This document shows, piece after piece, positions 22,601 through 30,937 of a stretch of DNA of 64,000 bases. Position 1 is the first letter of the stretch. Each line of letters begins with the position of its first letter. Below the pieces are notes generated by a model. It did no database searches. It saw nothing but the letters and a program-made list of their open reading frames with translations, and was not told the origin of the DNA. Made by a program: the position numbers and the translations under genes. The stretch is from Halorubellus salinus (GTDB lineage Archaea > Halobacteriota > Halobacteria > Halobacteriales > Natrialbaceae): NCBI RefSeq assembly GCF_020567525.1, contig NZ_JAJCVI010000003.1, positions 62,001 to 126,000 of the forward strand, in the 5' to 3' direction.

Positions 22601-23935
22601 TCAGCGTTCGACGACGCGCATCGGCATCCCGTCCTTCGGATGCGCGGTCAGCGACGGCAGCAACTCCAGGCCGTCGCCCTCGTACACGAGGTCGTAGTCA
22701 CGGACGACTCGCGCCAGGATGAGTTGTGCCTCCAGCATCGCGAGGTGCTTGCCGATGCAGTGCCGTGGGCCGCCGCCGAACGGGAAGTACGCGAACCGCG
22801 GCCGCTCCTCGCTGCGCGACGGCGAGAACCGCTCGGGGTCGAACGTCTCGGGCGACTCCCAGTACCGCTCGGACCGATGCACGGCGTACTGCGGGAGCAT
22901 GATGGCGACGTCCTCCGGGACCTCGTACCCGCACAGCTCCACGCGCTCGGTCGGCGCGCGGAACATCGTGAACACGGGCGGGTAGAGCCGCATCGCCTCC
23001 TGTATCACCCACTCGACGAACTCGAACTCGCGGACGTGGCCCATCCCGGCGTCGTCGTCGCCGACGACGTCCTCGACCTCCGCGCGAACGCGCGCCGCCG
23101 CTTCCGGGTGCTCAGAGAGCAGGTACATCGTGTACGTGAGCGTCAACGCGGTGGTGTCGTGACCCGCGAGCAGCATCGTCATCAGTTCGTCGCGCAACTG
23201 CTCGCTGGACTGCTCGCCGCGGTCCTGCGCGCGCCGGAGCACCGACAGGAAGTCCATCGGACCGTCGTCCTCGGTCCCCTCCGTCCCTCGTCGCGCGGAG
23301 AGGACGTCGTCGAGGACGCCGTCGAGCGTCGCGACCGCGCGGTCGTACTCGGCGTCGTCGGGCGCCGGCACCCACTCGGGCATCGCGAACCGGAGCGGGT
23401 CCGGCTCGAACCGTCGACCGAGCGGCACCATCTGCTCGCGTATCGTCTCGACGGTCGCGTCGTCGACGCGAACGCCCATCATGAGGTCGAGGATGACGTC
23501 GAGCGTCACGCGCGTCATCTCCGCCTCCACGTCCACGTGGTCGCCGTCCGACCAGTCCGCGACCATGTCGTCGGCGTGCTCCGTGATGCGTCCCGCCATC
23601 CCGGACAGGCGATCCATCGCGAACGCTGGACTCGCGAGTCGACGTTGCTCGCGCCACGTCTCCCCCTCGCTCAGCAGGAGTCCGTCGCCGAGCAGGTCGC
23701 CGAGCGCATCGTCCTGGAAGTCCGGCTTCCGGAACCGGTCGGCCTCGGAGACGAGCACGCGCTCGATGGCCGTCGGGTCCGTCACCATGTACGTCTCCAT
23801 CGGCCCCATGTCGAACGCGGCGATCCCGCGATAACTCTGCTCGAGCGCCGTCACGAACGCGAACGGGTCGTTCGCGTACCGGCGCGCGTCACCGAACAAC
23901 GGCTCGCCGCGCGGCCCAGGCGGTGTGCTAGCCAT
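22601..23935 (-). CDS. Cytochrome P450
   Basis: 444 aa from ATG 23935 (a TTG three codons upstream is less likely). All P450 hallmarks are present: I-helix AGHDTT, K-helix EAMR (ExxR), the PERF motif and the haem-binding loop FGGGPRHCIGKHLA with Cys393 as axial ligand. There is no membrane anchor, so it is a soluble monooxygenase. Closest in style to bacterial/haloarchaeal CYP102/CYP174-like enzymes acting on fatty acids or terpenoids, but substrate cannot be read from sequence. No ferredoxin or reductase gene is adjacent. It is convergent with the Usp gene, 44 bp apart. Confidence 0.95.
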   Translation of the reverse strand: MASTPPGPRGEPLFGDARRYANDPFAFVTALEQSYRGIAAFDMGPMETYMVTDPTAIERVLVSEADRFRKPDFQDDALGDLLGDGLLLSEGETWREQRRLASPAFAMDRLSGMAGRITEHADDMVADWSDGDHVDVEAEMTRVTLDVILDLMMGVRVDDATVETIREQMVPLGRRFEPDPLRFAMPEWVPAPDDAEYDRAVATLDGVLDDVLSARRGTEGTEDDGPMDFLSVLRRAQDRGEQSSEQLRDELMTMLLAGHDTTALTLTYTMYLLSEHPEAAARVRAEVEDVVGDDDAGMGHVREFEFVEWVIQEAMRLYPPVFTMFRAPTERVELCGYEVPEDVAIMLPQYAVHRSERYWESPETFDPERFSPSRSEERPRFAYFPFGGGPRHCIGKHLAMLEAQLILARVVRDYDLVYEGDGLELLPSLTAHPKDGMPMRVVER

Positions 23936-24101
23936 ACCCGTCAATCAGGACTCGACGGACAAGTACCGCTCGCCGCCACGGTTGCCCAACGTGGCCACTG
24001 GAGGACCACGAGCAAACGGCTGACTGACCAGGGATCGATGACGAGTAGGGGTCTACGAACCGCGCGGTGAACGACGTGCGTCGAACGGAAGAGGAGGACT
24101 G

Positions 24102-24812
24102 TCAGGCGGTGTTGCGACCGGCGAGGACGAGGTCGCCGAGGTAGCCGCCGAGGGCGCTCAGGAACGTCACGTACGCGAGGGAGACGAGGAGCGAGCCGGC
24201 GAAGACGAGGGCGATGAGCCCGGTCAGGCCGCTTCCGGTGCCGAGGAGCGTCCACGTGATGGCGGCGTAGATGACGAGCACGGGGATGGTGGCGAGGACG
24301 CCGGCGAGTGCACCCGTCCGCACCGCCGTGCCCGCGTCTCCGGCGCGCAGGTAGCCCGCGACACCGCCGCCGAGGACGGGCGAGAACGGGACGAACGCCG
24401 CGGCGACCGTGACGAGCGCGCCGAGGATGGCGGTTCCCGTCGTGCTCGCGGAGAGTTCGCCGGTCGACTCGAAGCGGCGGCGAGCGCGCGACTGGAGCGC
24501 GACGAACGCGATACCGCCCGCGACGAGGAGGACACCCGTGAGGGCGACGCCGACGCCGCCGCCGGAGAGGACGGCGAACGTCGCGTCGACGAGTTCGGCG
24601 TCAGTCATGTCGGTCGACGTGAGGCGGCCGTCCGCGACCCACGACGCGATCGTGCTGCGGTCCGCGAGCGTCGTGGTCAGCGTCCCAGCGGCGACGAACG
24701 CCGCGCCGACCAGCACGAGGAACCCGGCGACGAGCCAGTCGACGGTTCGACTCAGGGGCTTGCGAGTGCGTTCGCCGGTGCCGTACGAGTCTGTTCGAAT
24801 CTGAGAGGACAT
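24102..24812 (-). CDS. DUF5518-type integral membrane protein
   Basis: About 236 aa from ATG 24812. A cytosolic N-terminus of about 25 residues precedes four to five hydrophobic helices. A central pair (TTGTAILGALVTVAAAFVPFSPVLGGGVAGYLRAGDAGTAVRTGALAGVLATIP) carries the GGxVAGYLR...GxxxGALAG pattern of DUF5518 in haloarchaea. A charged loop (LQSRARRRFES) separates two halves. Function unknown; possibly a small pore or assembly factor. AT-rich promoter sequence lies upstream (24815-24850). It is a monocistronic gene. Confidence 0.72.
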   Translation of the reverse strand: MSSQIRTDSYGTGERTRKPLSRTVDWLVAGFLVLVGAAFVAAGTLTTTLADRSTIASWVADGRLTSTDMTDAELVDATFAVLSGGGVGVALTGVLLVAGGIAFVALQSRARRRFESTGELSASTTGTAILGALVTVAAAFVPFSPVLGGGVAGYLRAGDAGTAVRTGALAGVLATIPVLVIYAAITWTLLGTGSGLTGLIALVFAGSLLVSLAYVTFLSALGGYLGDLVLAGRNTA

Positions 24813-24949
24813 ATCACTATTACAGACAACTCGTCGAGACATAAGCTAGCACTGACAATTGCTAGCAGGAACGTCTCTTCCCGTCCTCACGTCGGTCGTA
24901 GTCGTCCGTACCCGTCGGCGACTGGATAGTTCGTGCCGCCGACGGCGAC

Positions 24950-26080
24950 TCAGGGCGCTTCGAGCGCGTAGAGCGTGCCGTCGTCGGCGTGCGCGTACCC
25001 GGTCTGCCCGTCGGTCGCGACGCGGACGTCGTCGCCGCCCAGTGACGCGCGCCACAGTTCCGGGTCGTCCCAGCCGACGTCGAACCCGACGACGGTGCCG
25101 TCGCCGAGGGCGACGACGAACCGGTCGTGCGCGCTCGCGGTCCGCGCCGGCGGCGAGTCGAGGTCAACCGTCCGGTCGACGGTGCCATCCGCCGGGTCGA
25201 GGACGCGAACCGACCCCGTGCCGTCGTCGGCTCCCGGCCGCGTCCGCGTCGCGACCACCAGGGACCGGTTCTGCGCGTGGAACCCGACGACGGTGCCGGC
25301 GCTCGCGTACTCGCGACGCCACGCCCGCTCGCCACGCTCCCGGCCGAGCGCGACGACGCGCTGGGCCTCGCTGCTCCCGACGTAGACGCGGTCGTTCCGG
25401 ACGTACGGCCCGGCCGTCGACGACTCCCAGTCGTCGAGGGGATGCTGCCACGCGGTCGCCCCGTCCCCGGGCGAGAGCCCGAGCACGCTGTCGGTGTCGG
25501 CGAACGCGACGACGTCGTCGGTCGCCGCGAGCTGGTCGTCCGGGGCGTAGAGCACCGAGAACCCGGTCCCCGCGCGCTCGTCGACCTCCCAGCGCACCGA
25601 GCCGTCGGCGGCGTCGATGGCGGCGAGCGTTCCGTTCGCCGCGTACACGGTTTCGCCGGTCGCAGCGATGGCGGACGCGAGGTTCCGGACGTTGGCGGTC
25701 CACGCGCGCTCGCCGTCCGCGGCCGCGAACGCGGTCACGCGTCCGGCGTCGCCGTCCGTCCGCGTCCCGACGTACACGCGGTCGGCGTCGGCCGCGAGGC
25801 CGGTCGGCCGCCCGACGTCCACGCGCCACTGCCGCTCGCCGCTGTCGCGGTGGAACGCCTCGACGCGACCGCCGTCGCCGTCGTCTGTCTGTCCGAGCGT
25901 CGCGACGACGTCCGACGCGACGACCGGCGACGCCCGACCGACGCCCGTGGTCGTCGACGCACGCCACACCGCCGCCTCGGGGCCCGAACCTCCGAACCCG
26001 AGGCAGCCGGCGAGGCCGGTCGTCGCGACCGCCGTGGCGGCCGTCGCGGTCGCTCGCAACATCGCGCGTCTGGAGGGCAT
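24950..26080 (-). CDS. Tat lipoprotein with PQQ-type beta-propeller (376 aa)
   Basis: MPSRR start with RR at 4-5 and lipobox GLAGC (Cys26), followed by a beta-propeller of seven to eight PQQ-like blades (RVEAFHRDSGERQWRVDVG, VYVGSSEAQRVVALGRERGERAWRR, GTLYALEAP at the end). The length fits one propeller. The first 13 bases of the ORF and the promoter motif AAGACACTT (about 28 nt upstream) are shared with the paralogue at 27219-28397, so the two look like a duplication with the LLM oxidoreductase gene between them. It is expected on the outer face of the membrane. Ligand unknown. Confidence 0.87.
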   Translation of the reverse strand: MPSRRAMLRATATAATAVATTGLAGCLGFGGSGPEAAVWRASTTTGVGRASPVVASDVVATLGQTDDGDGGRVEAFHRDSGERQWRVDVGRPTGLAADADRVYVGTRTDGDAGRVTAFAAADGERAWTANVRNLASAIAATGETVYAANGTLAAIDAADGSVRWEVDERAGTGFSVLYAPDDQLAATDDVVAFADTDSVLGLSPGDGATAWQHPLDDWESSTAGPYVRNDRVYVGSSEAQRVVALGRERGERAWRREYASAGTVVGFHAQNRSLVVATRTRPGADDGTGSVRVLDPADGTVDRTVDLDSPPARTASAHDRFVVALGDGTVVGFDVGWDDPELWRASLGGDDVRVATDGQTGYAHADDGTLYALEAP

Positions 26081-26129
26081 ACCCGTCGCTGCGCCCGCCC
26101 CGGTGAAGTGTCTTCTGCAGGCGGCCGCG

Positions 26130-27155
26130 CTAGCGACCGGGCAACCCGACGCCCTCCGCGAGCAGGCGATGCGAGCGTAGCGCGTCCTCGTGGTCGGGGA
26201 TCGAGTGCTGTATCATGACCTCGTCGACGCCGACGCGGTCGGCGAGCCCCTCGAGGATTCCAGCGAGCGTCTCCGGGCTCCCGGAGACCGCGCGCGGCCA
26301 CTCGTCGTCGTCGAGCGTCGCAGGGGTCGGCGCCGGGACGCCACCGAGCTCGTCGATGGCGGCCTCGACGCTCGAGACGGCGGTCGGGCGGCCCTGCTTC
26401 AGGCGCTCGTACGTCGCCTCCGCGACCGCGCGCAGTCGAGCGGCCTCCTCGTCGGTCGGCGCGCAGACCGCGTTCACCGCGACCATCCCGGTCGGTTCGT
26501 CGACGCCCAGGTCGAACGGTGAGGGCTGGAAGCCCTCGCGGTACGCGTCGAACGCGTGCTCGGCGAACACCGGCCGGATGAACGCCGCGAAGCAGTACGG
26601 CAGCCCGAGCTCGCCCGCGATCTCCGCGCTCGAGGGACTCGACCCGAGCACCCACGGCGTCGGCGGGCCCTCGCCCGACCGCGGAAGGGTGACGTCGGCG
26701 TACTCGTGGTCGTCCGGGTAGGCGTCCGCGAGGTGGTTCGCGACCGCCTCGACGCGCGCCCGCTGGTCGCCGTCGGGGTCGTCGAGGTGGCGTTCCGTGC
26801 CGAGCGCCTGGTCGACCGCCGGCGACTCGTTCGCGCGACCGAGCCCGAGGTCGACCCGCCCGGGTGCGAGCCCGTCCAGCGCGGCGAACGACTCCGCGAC
26901 CTCGAACGGACTGTAGTGATTCAGGAGCACCGCACCCGAGCCGAGGCGTATCGACTCGGTCTCCGCCGCGAGATGCCCCAGGAGCACCTCCGGCGTCGTC
27001 CCCGCGAGCGACTCTCGACTGTGGTGCTCGGCCACCCAGAACCGCTCGAACCCGAGTCGCTCCGCCTGCTGCGCTGCCTCGACGGTGTTCGCGAACGCGT
27101 CCGTCGCCGTCCCACCCTCGGGCACCGGCGACAGGTCGACGATAGAGAGGTCCAT
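26130..27155 (-). CDS. LLM-class flavin-dependent oxidoreductase
   Basis: 341 aa with the luciferase-like monooxygenase fold: SIVDLSPVPEGGTATDAFANTVEAAQQAERLGFERFWVAEHHS at the N-terminus, PEVLLGHLAAETESIRLGSGAVLLNHYSPFEVAESFAALDGLAPGRVDLGLGRA, and a C-terminal IQHSIPDHEDALRSHRLLAEGV. These match the single-component bacterial-type LLM enzymes (YhbW/YdcN-like, VAEHHS group), which use FMNH2 supplied by a reductase. Substrate unknown. It sits between two PQQ lipoprotein genes on the same strand, 50-63 bp from each, so co-transcription is possible. Confidence 0.92.
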   Translation of the reverse strand: MDLSIVDLSPVPEGGTATDAFANTVEAAQQAERLGFERFWVAEHHSRESLAGTTPEVLLGHLAAETESIRLGSGAVLLNHYSPFEVAESFAALDGLAPGRVDLGLGRANESPAVDQALGTERHLDDPDGDQRARVEAVANHLADAYPDDHEYADVTLPRSGEGPPTPWVLGSSPSSAEIAGELGLPYCFAAFIRPVFAEHAFDAYREGFQPSPFDLGVDEPTGMVAVNAVCAPTDEEAARLRAVAEATYERLKQGRPTAVSSVEAAIDELGGVPAPTPATLDDDEWPRAVSGSPETLAGILEGLADRVGVDEVMIQHSIPDHEDALRSHRLLAEGVGLPGR

Positions 27156-27218
27156 GCCCGGGACTCGGCGACCGGGTCGGATAACGATTCGGTCGCCGTG
27201 ACCTCGGACGCATCGCGG

Positions 27219-28397
27219 TCACTCCAGCGCGACGAGTTCGGTTGGTCCCTCCTTGCGCCCCCAGACGGGAACGAACAGGGCGCCGTCCGCGACAGCGACC
27301 GACGCCGCCTTGCGCTCGTCGAGGTCGTACGTCCACCGGCGCGGTTCGATGCGCGAGCCACCACGCCCGATTCCACCGCCGAGCTTGTACGCAGTGACCG
27401 CGCCCTCACCGCCGACGTAGACGGTGTCGCCCGCAGCCGCGGGTGCGGCCCCGTGATCGCCGTCCAGTCGCCAATCGCGCTCGCCGGTTCGATCGTCCAG
27501 CCGGCTTATGCCAGCCATGTCCGACCCGAACACGCCGTCGCCAGCGACCGCGAACGCCCGCTCCGGGCCTGGGCCGTCCTCGGCGTGCCAGCGCGGCCGG
27601 CCGGCGTGCGCGCCGTCCATCAGTCGAAGGACGCCACCGCCGAACGTTGCAACGTATGGGCCGTCCCCGTCCGCGAGGGAGAGCGCCGTCACCTTCCCCG
27701 GGACTCGCTTGCGCCAGAGACCGCGCCCGTCGTGGAGCCGGTATACCTCCCCGCCCGCAGTCCCCACTACCACGCCATGGAACACGTCCGCGACGAGTCG
27801 CGTCACGCCGCCGAACACCTGCATGCGCCACTCCACCGTTCCGTCGAGCGCGACGCGATACACGGTCCCGGCGTCGTCGCCGACGTAGAGACCGTCCCAC
27901 TCGCGAATGGGCGCCACCGGCGCTATCACGTGCTCGTCTGTCGCGAGACGCCAGCGCTCGGTTCCGTCGTTCGCATCGAGCGCGACGAGTCCCGGTTCGC
28001 CCGTGACGTACACCACTCCGTCGTGGACCGCGGGCGACCGGAACCACTCGCTGCCCGACTCGTCGGTCGAGTACTGCCAGCGTTGTTTCCCATCGGTCGC
28101 GTCGAGCGCGAGCAGTCCCGCCATCGTCGGGAGGTAGACCGTGCCGTCGACGATCACTGGCCGGTCGGTCGGCGACGACGTCTCGACCGCGAAGCGCTCG
28201 CTCGGGTTCGAGCGTGGCGCGGCCGCGTCCGGCGCGTAGCTCGACGCCTCGGGCCCGTAGTCCGGCATCGGCCAGTCAGCGTTCGCGTCCGTGCCTGGAC
28301 TCGGCGCACCCGAGCCGTCGACGTCGTCGAGACAGCCCGCGGTCGTCGCCGCGAGGACCGCACCGCTCGTCGCGAGGAGGTCGCGTCTGGAGGGCAT
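27219..28397 (-). CDS. Tat lipoprotein with PQQ-type beta-propeller (392 aa)
   Basis: MPSRRDLLATSG, lipobox TTAGC (Cys22), then a Gly/Ser/Pro-rich linker and about eight PQQ-like blades (GTVYLPTMAGLLALDATDGKQRWQYS, VYVTGEPGLVALDANDGTERWR, DTVYVGGEGAVTAYKLGGG). ATG 28397 is supported by a TATA-like CTTGTATCG about 27 nt upstream; longer upstream frame sequence is not protein-like. Paralogous to 24950-26080. It is divergent from a Bat-type regulator at 28534, which could control it. Confidence 0.87.
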   Translation of the reverse strand: MPSRRDLLATSGAVLAATTAGCLDDVDGSGAPSPGTDANADWPMPDYGPEASSYAPDAAAPRSNPSERFAVETSSPTDRPVIVDGTVYLPTMAGLLALDATDGKQRWQYSTDESGSEWFRSPAVHDGVVYVTGEPGLVALDANDGTERWRLATDEHVIAPVAPIREWDGLYVGDDAGTVYRVALDGTVEWRMQVFGGVTRLVADVFHGVVVGTAGGEVYRLHDGRGLWRKRVPGKVTALSLADGDGPYVATFGGGVLRLMDGAHAGRPRWHAEDGPGPERAFAVAGDGVFGSDMAGISRLDDRTGERDWRLDGDHGAAPAAAGDTVYVGGEGAVTAYKLGGGIGRGGSRIEPRRWTYDLDERKAASVAVADGALFVPVWGRKEGPTELVALE

Positions 28398-28533
28398 CGC
28401 TGGCAGGGTCGCCCGCCCGATACAAGTGTCTTGTTCTTGGTAGCTCGACGGGACGGACGGTGTTCGTATCGTGGCCGTTCCCCTGCTTTGGACGGCGGTA
28501 GAATAAAGAACGACCCCACTGTGATTTGGTAGC

Positions 28534-29250
28534 ATGCAAGAGACCGCCGGCCCGGGCGAGGTCGCTGGCTCGCACCTGACGTTGAGCATCTGGCACCCGG
28601 ACTGCTGGACGCTCCGAGTGACCGAGGAGGCCGACGGCGGGATGTTCGGGCACGGCGTCTACGAGCTCGAAGGATCCGTGAAGGGCCGGTTCACCGTCTA
28701 CGCTGACTCCGAGGACGAACTCGACGACCTCGTCGCGGCTATCGACGAGTCGCCGCTCACGGAGTCCATCTGGGAGCTCGACTACCGGCACGACTTCGAC
28801 GACGGCATCCAGTCGCCGGGGAACACCTCGCGGAGCATCCTCGTGATGTACAACGGGAGTCGGAGCATCAACGACGCGCTCGTCTCGAACGGCTTCATCC
28901 CAGACAAGGCCGTGTGGATCCACGACGGCCGCGAGTACTGGAACGTCGTCATCGAAGCGGACCGGAACTCCATCCAGGAGCGACTGGACGCCGTCCGCGA
29001 CGAAATGGACGCCGACATCGAGGTCCGACACATCACGTCGGACAACCGCCAGACCGGCGGCGTCCTCCGGAGCGGCATCCTCTCGGAGCGCCAGCGCGAG
29101 GTGTTCGAGCTCGCACGAGAGCGCGGGTACTACGAGTGGCCGCGCGAGGTGAGCGCGACCGAGCTCGCCGAGGAGCTCGGCGTGACGAAGGCGACGACGC
29201 TCGAGCACCTCCGGAAGGCCGAGTCGAAGGTCATCGGGTCGCTCCGCTAG
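28534..29250 (+). CDS. Bat-type helix-turn-helix regulator
   Basis: 238 aa. N-terminal sensory half (SHLTLSIWHPDCWTLRVTEE, then FTVYADSEDELDDLVAAIDESPL, WNVVIEADRNSIQERLDAVRDEM). C-terminal HTH-10: LSERQREVFELARERGYYEWPREVSATELAEELGVTKATTLEHLRKAESKVIGSL. The WHPDCW segment places it in the group of Bat proteins that have Cys/His in the N-terminus, which might sense redox or metal (inference). An AGAATAAAG box about 30 nt upstream fits the start. It is divergent from the PQQ lipoprotein and upstream of the aminotransferase block, either of which could be its target. Confidence 0.88.
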   Translation: MQETAGPGEVAGSHLTLSIWHPDCWTLRVTEEADGGMFGHGVYELEGSVKGRFTVYADSEDELDDLVAAIDESPLTESIWELDYRHDFDDGIQSPGNTSRSILVMYNGSRSINDALVSNGFIPDKAVWIHDGREYWNVVIEADRNSIQERLDAVRDEMDADIEVRHITSDNRQTGGVLRSGILSERQREVFELARERGYYEWPREVSATELAEELGVTKATTLEHLRKAESKVIGSLR

Positions 29251-29303
29251 CCCCCTGTCATTCTAGAGGCCGCCTTGAGGGTGGGACGGTCGTTCCAGTC
29301 GGC

Positions 29304-30635
29304 ATGGACCGAGCGACCGCCGAACCCGACGTCAGGTCGGTACCGGGCCCGAACGCGCGAGAGTGGGTCGACTACCATCACCAGTTCGCCGCACCGAGCA
29401 CGTACGTCTACGAGTTCGTGTGGGACGTCACGGCCGACGCCGTCGGGCCGTTCTGTACGGACGTGGACGGGAACGTCCTCATGGACTTCACGAGTCACGT
29501 CGCCGCCTCGCCGCTCGGGTACAACCACCCGCGGATCGTCGACGCCCTGGAGTCGCTGGGTGTGGTGTCGCCGGGGAAGATAGCCGGGCAGGACTTCTAC
29601 GCGAGCCTCGGCGGCCGCGACCCCGAGTCGAGCCTCCCGGGGCCCTCGCAGTTGATGGACCGACTGACCGACCTGACCGCGCACTACGACATGGACACCG
29701 TCTTCCTCTCGAACTCGGGTGCGGAGGCGGTGGAGAACGCCATCAAGATCAGCTACCAGAACGGCGGTCATCGTGGTGTGACCTTCGAGGGCGCGTTCCA
29801 CGGGCGGACGCTCGGTGCACTCAGCTTGAACCGTTCGAAGACCTCCCACCGGAAGGGGTATCCGTCGGTCGGGGACGTCCTCTCGGTGCCGTACTGTTCG
29901 TGTCGCGGGGAATGCGAGTGCGGCTGGCGGACGAACGGCCCGGGCGGGAACGTCCTCGCGGACAAACTCCACCCGGAGCGCGGGAACCTCGACCCGGCGG
30001 AGGTCGCGTTCCTCGTGCTCGAACCCGTCCAGGGCGAGGGCGGGTACCGCGTCCCGAACGACGACTTCGTCTCCGACCTCGCCGCCGTCCGCGAGCGCTA
30101 CGGCGTGACCGTCGTCAGCGACGAGATCCAGGCCGGGCTCGGCCGCACCGGCGAGATGTGGGGCATCGACCACCTCGAGCTCGACCCGGACGTCGTCACG
30201 AGCGCGAAGGGGCTGCGCGTCGGCGCAACCATCGCGCGGTCCGACGTCTTCCCGGACGAGACCGGACGACTGTCCTCGACGTGGGGTGCGGGCGACGTCG
30301 TCGCCGCGCTCGAAGGCGCCACCACGGTCGACGTCATCCGCGAGGAGAACCTGCTCGCGAACGCCGTCGAGCGCGGCCGGCAAGTACGCGAACTGCTCGC
30401 CGACGCGAACCCCGACCCCGTCGTGGACGTCCGCGGTCGCGGCCTCATGCTCGGCGTCGAGTTCGACTCCAAGGCCCGCCAACAGACGGTGGTCGCCGAG
30501 TGCTTCGAGCGCGGCCTGCTCGTCCTCGGGTGCGGGCACCGCACCGTCCGCCTCCTCCCGCCCCTCGACGTCACCGACCGCGAGATCGCACTCGGCGTCG
30601 ACGTCTTCCTCGACGCCATCGACGCCGCGAGCTGA
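29304..30635 (+). CDS. PLP-dependent class III aminotransferase
   Basis: 443 aa. Fold-type I class III hallmarks: FLSNSGAEAVENAIKISY, the FHGRTLGALSLNRSK segment, LEPVQGEGGYRVP, SDEIQAGLGRTGEMWGID, and the PLP lysine at 302 (SAKGLRVGA). The family includes GABA, ornithine and acetylornithine aminotransferases; the substrate is unknown. Unusual is a cysteine cluster, C198-x-C200-x3-C204-x-C206 followed by GW, inserted before the PLP domain core; I recall similar insertions in haloarchaeal members. It is the first gene of the catabolic block and is followed by a 25-bp minisatellite. ATG 29304 fits the family N-terminus. Confidence 0.9.
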   Translation: MDRATAEPDVRSVPGPNAREWVDYHHQFAAPSTYVYEFVWDVTADAVGPFCTDVDGNVLMDFTSHVAASPLGYNHPRIVDALESLGVVSPGKIAGQDFYASLGGRDPESSLPGPSQLMDRLTDLTAHYDMDTVFLSNSGAEAVENAIKISYQNGGHRGVTFEGAFHGRTLGALSLNRSKTSHRKGYPSVGDVLSVPYCSCRGECECGWRTNGPGGNVLADKLHPERGNLDPAEVAFLVLEPVQGEGGYRVPNDDFVSDLAAVRERYGVTVVSDEIQAGLGRTGEMWGIDHLELDPDVVTSAKGLRVGATIARSDVFPDETGRLSSTWGAGDVVAALEGATTVDVIREENLLANAVERGRQVRELLADANPDPVVDVRGRGLMLGVEFDSKARQQTVVAECFERGLLVLGCGHRTVRLLPPLDVTDREIALGVDVFLDAIDAAS

Positions 30636-30645
30636 CGGCACCCGG

Positions 30646-30757
30646 CACGTCGCTCTACCTATTCACGCACCACGTCGCTCCAATCATTCACGCGCCACGT
30701 CGCTCCAATCATTCACGCGCCACGTCGCTCCAATCATTCACGCGCCACGTCGCTCGG
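30646..30757. repeat. 25-bp tandem repeat, 4.5 units
   Basis: In the 302-bp gap between the aminotransferase and the M20 gene, CACGTCGCTCCAATCATTC plus ACGCGC repeats head to tail. There is a degenerate unit at 30646-30670, three perfect units at 30671-30745 and a 12-bp partial unit ending 30757. The units are identical, so the array is young. There are no spacers, so it is not CRISPR. The rest of the gap (30758-30937) has no gene or clear promoter. Confidence 0.92.
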
Positions 30758-30937
30758 TTTCCATCGTTCTCCCGCCGGACTGCGCTCCCCTGCCATGCTA
30801 GAGGCGGGGATTAGGGATGCACCAGCGGACCATCATCCATACCTCGCGTCACGTCCGTTGGCCGCGTCGACGCCACGTCCGTGTGACCGCGGCGACGCTG
30901 GACGCCGCCCCGGGCGTGTCGCGAACCGAGAATTCGC

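Noticed and set aside
23727-23734. TTCCGGAA 8-mer in the P450 gene
   Set aside because: Only the 8-base core is present, inside a coding region, and no promoter is near. A similar one at 49745-49752 in the kinase gene was rejected for the same reason.
30646-30757. Possible CRISPR array
   Set aside because: 25-bp units abut with no unique spacers and no cas genes are near. It is a tandem repeat.
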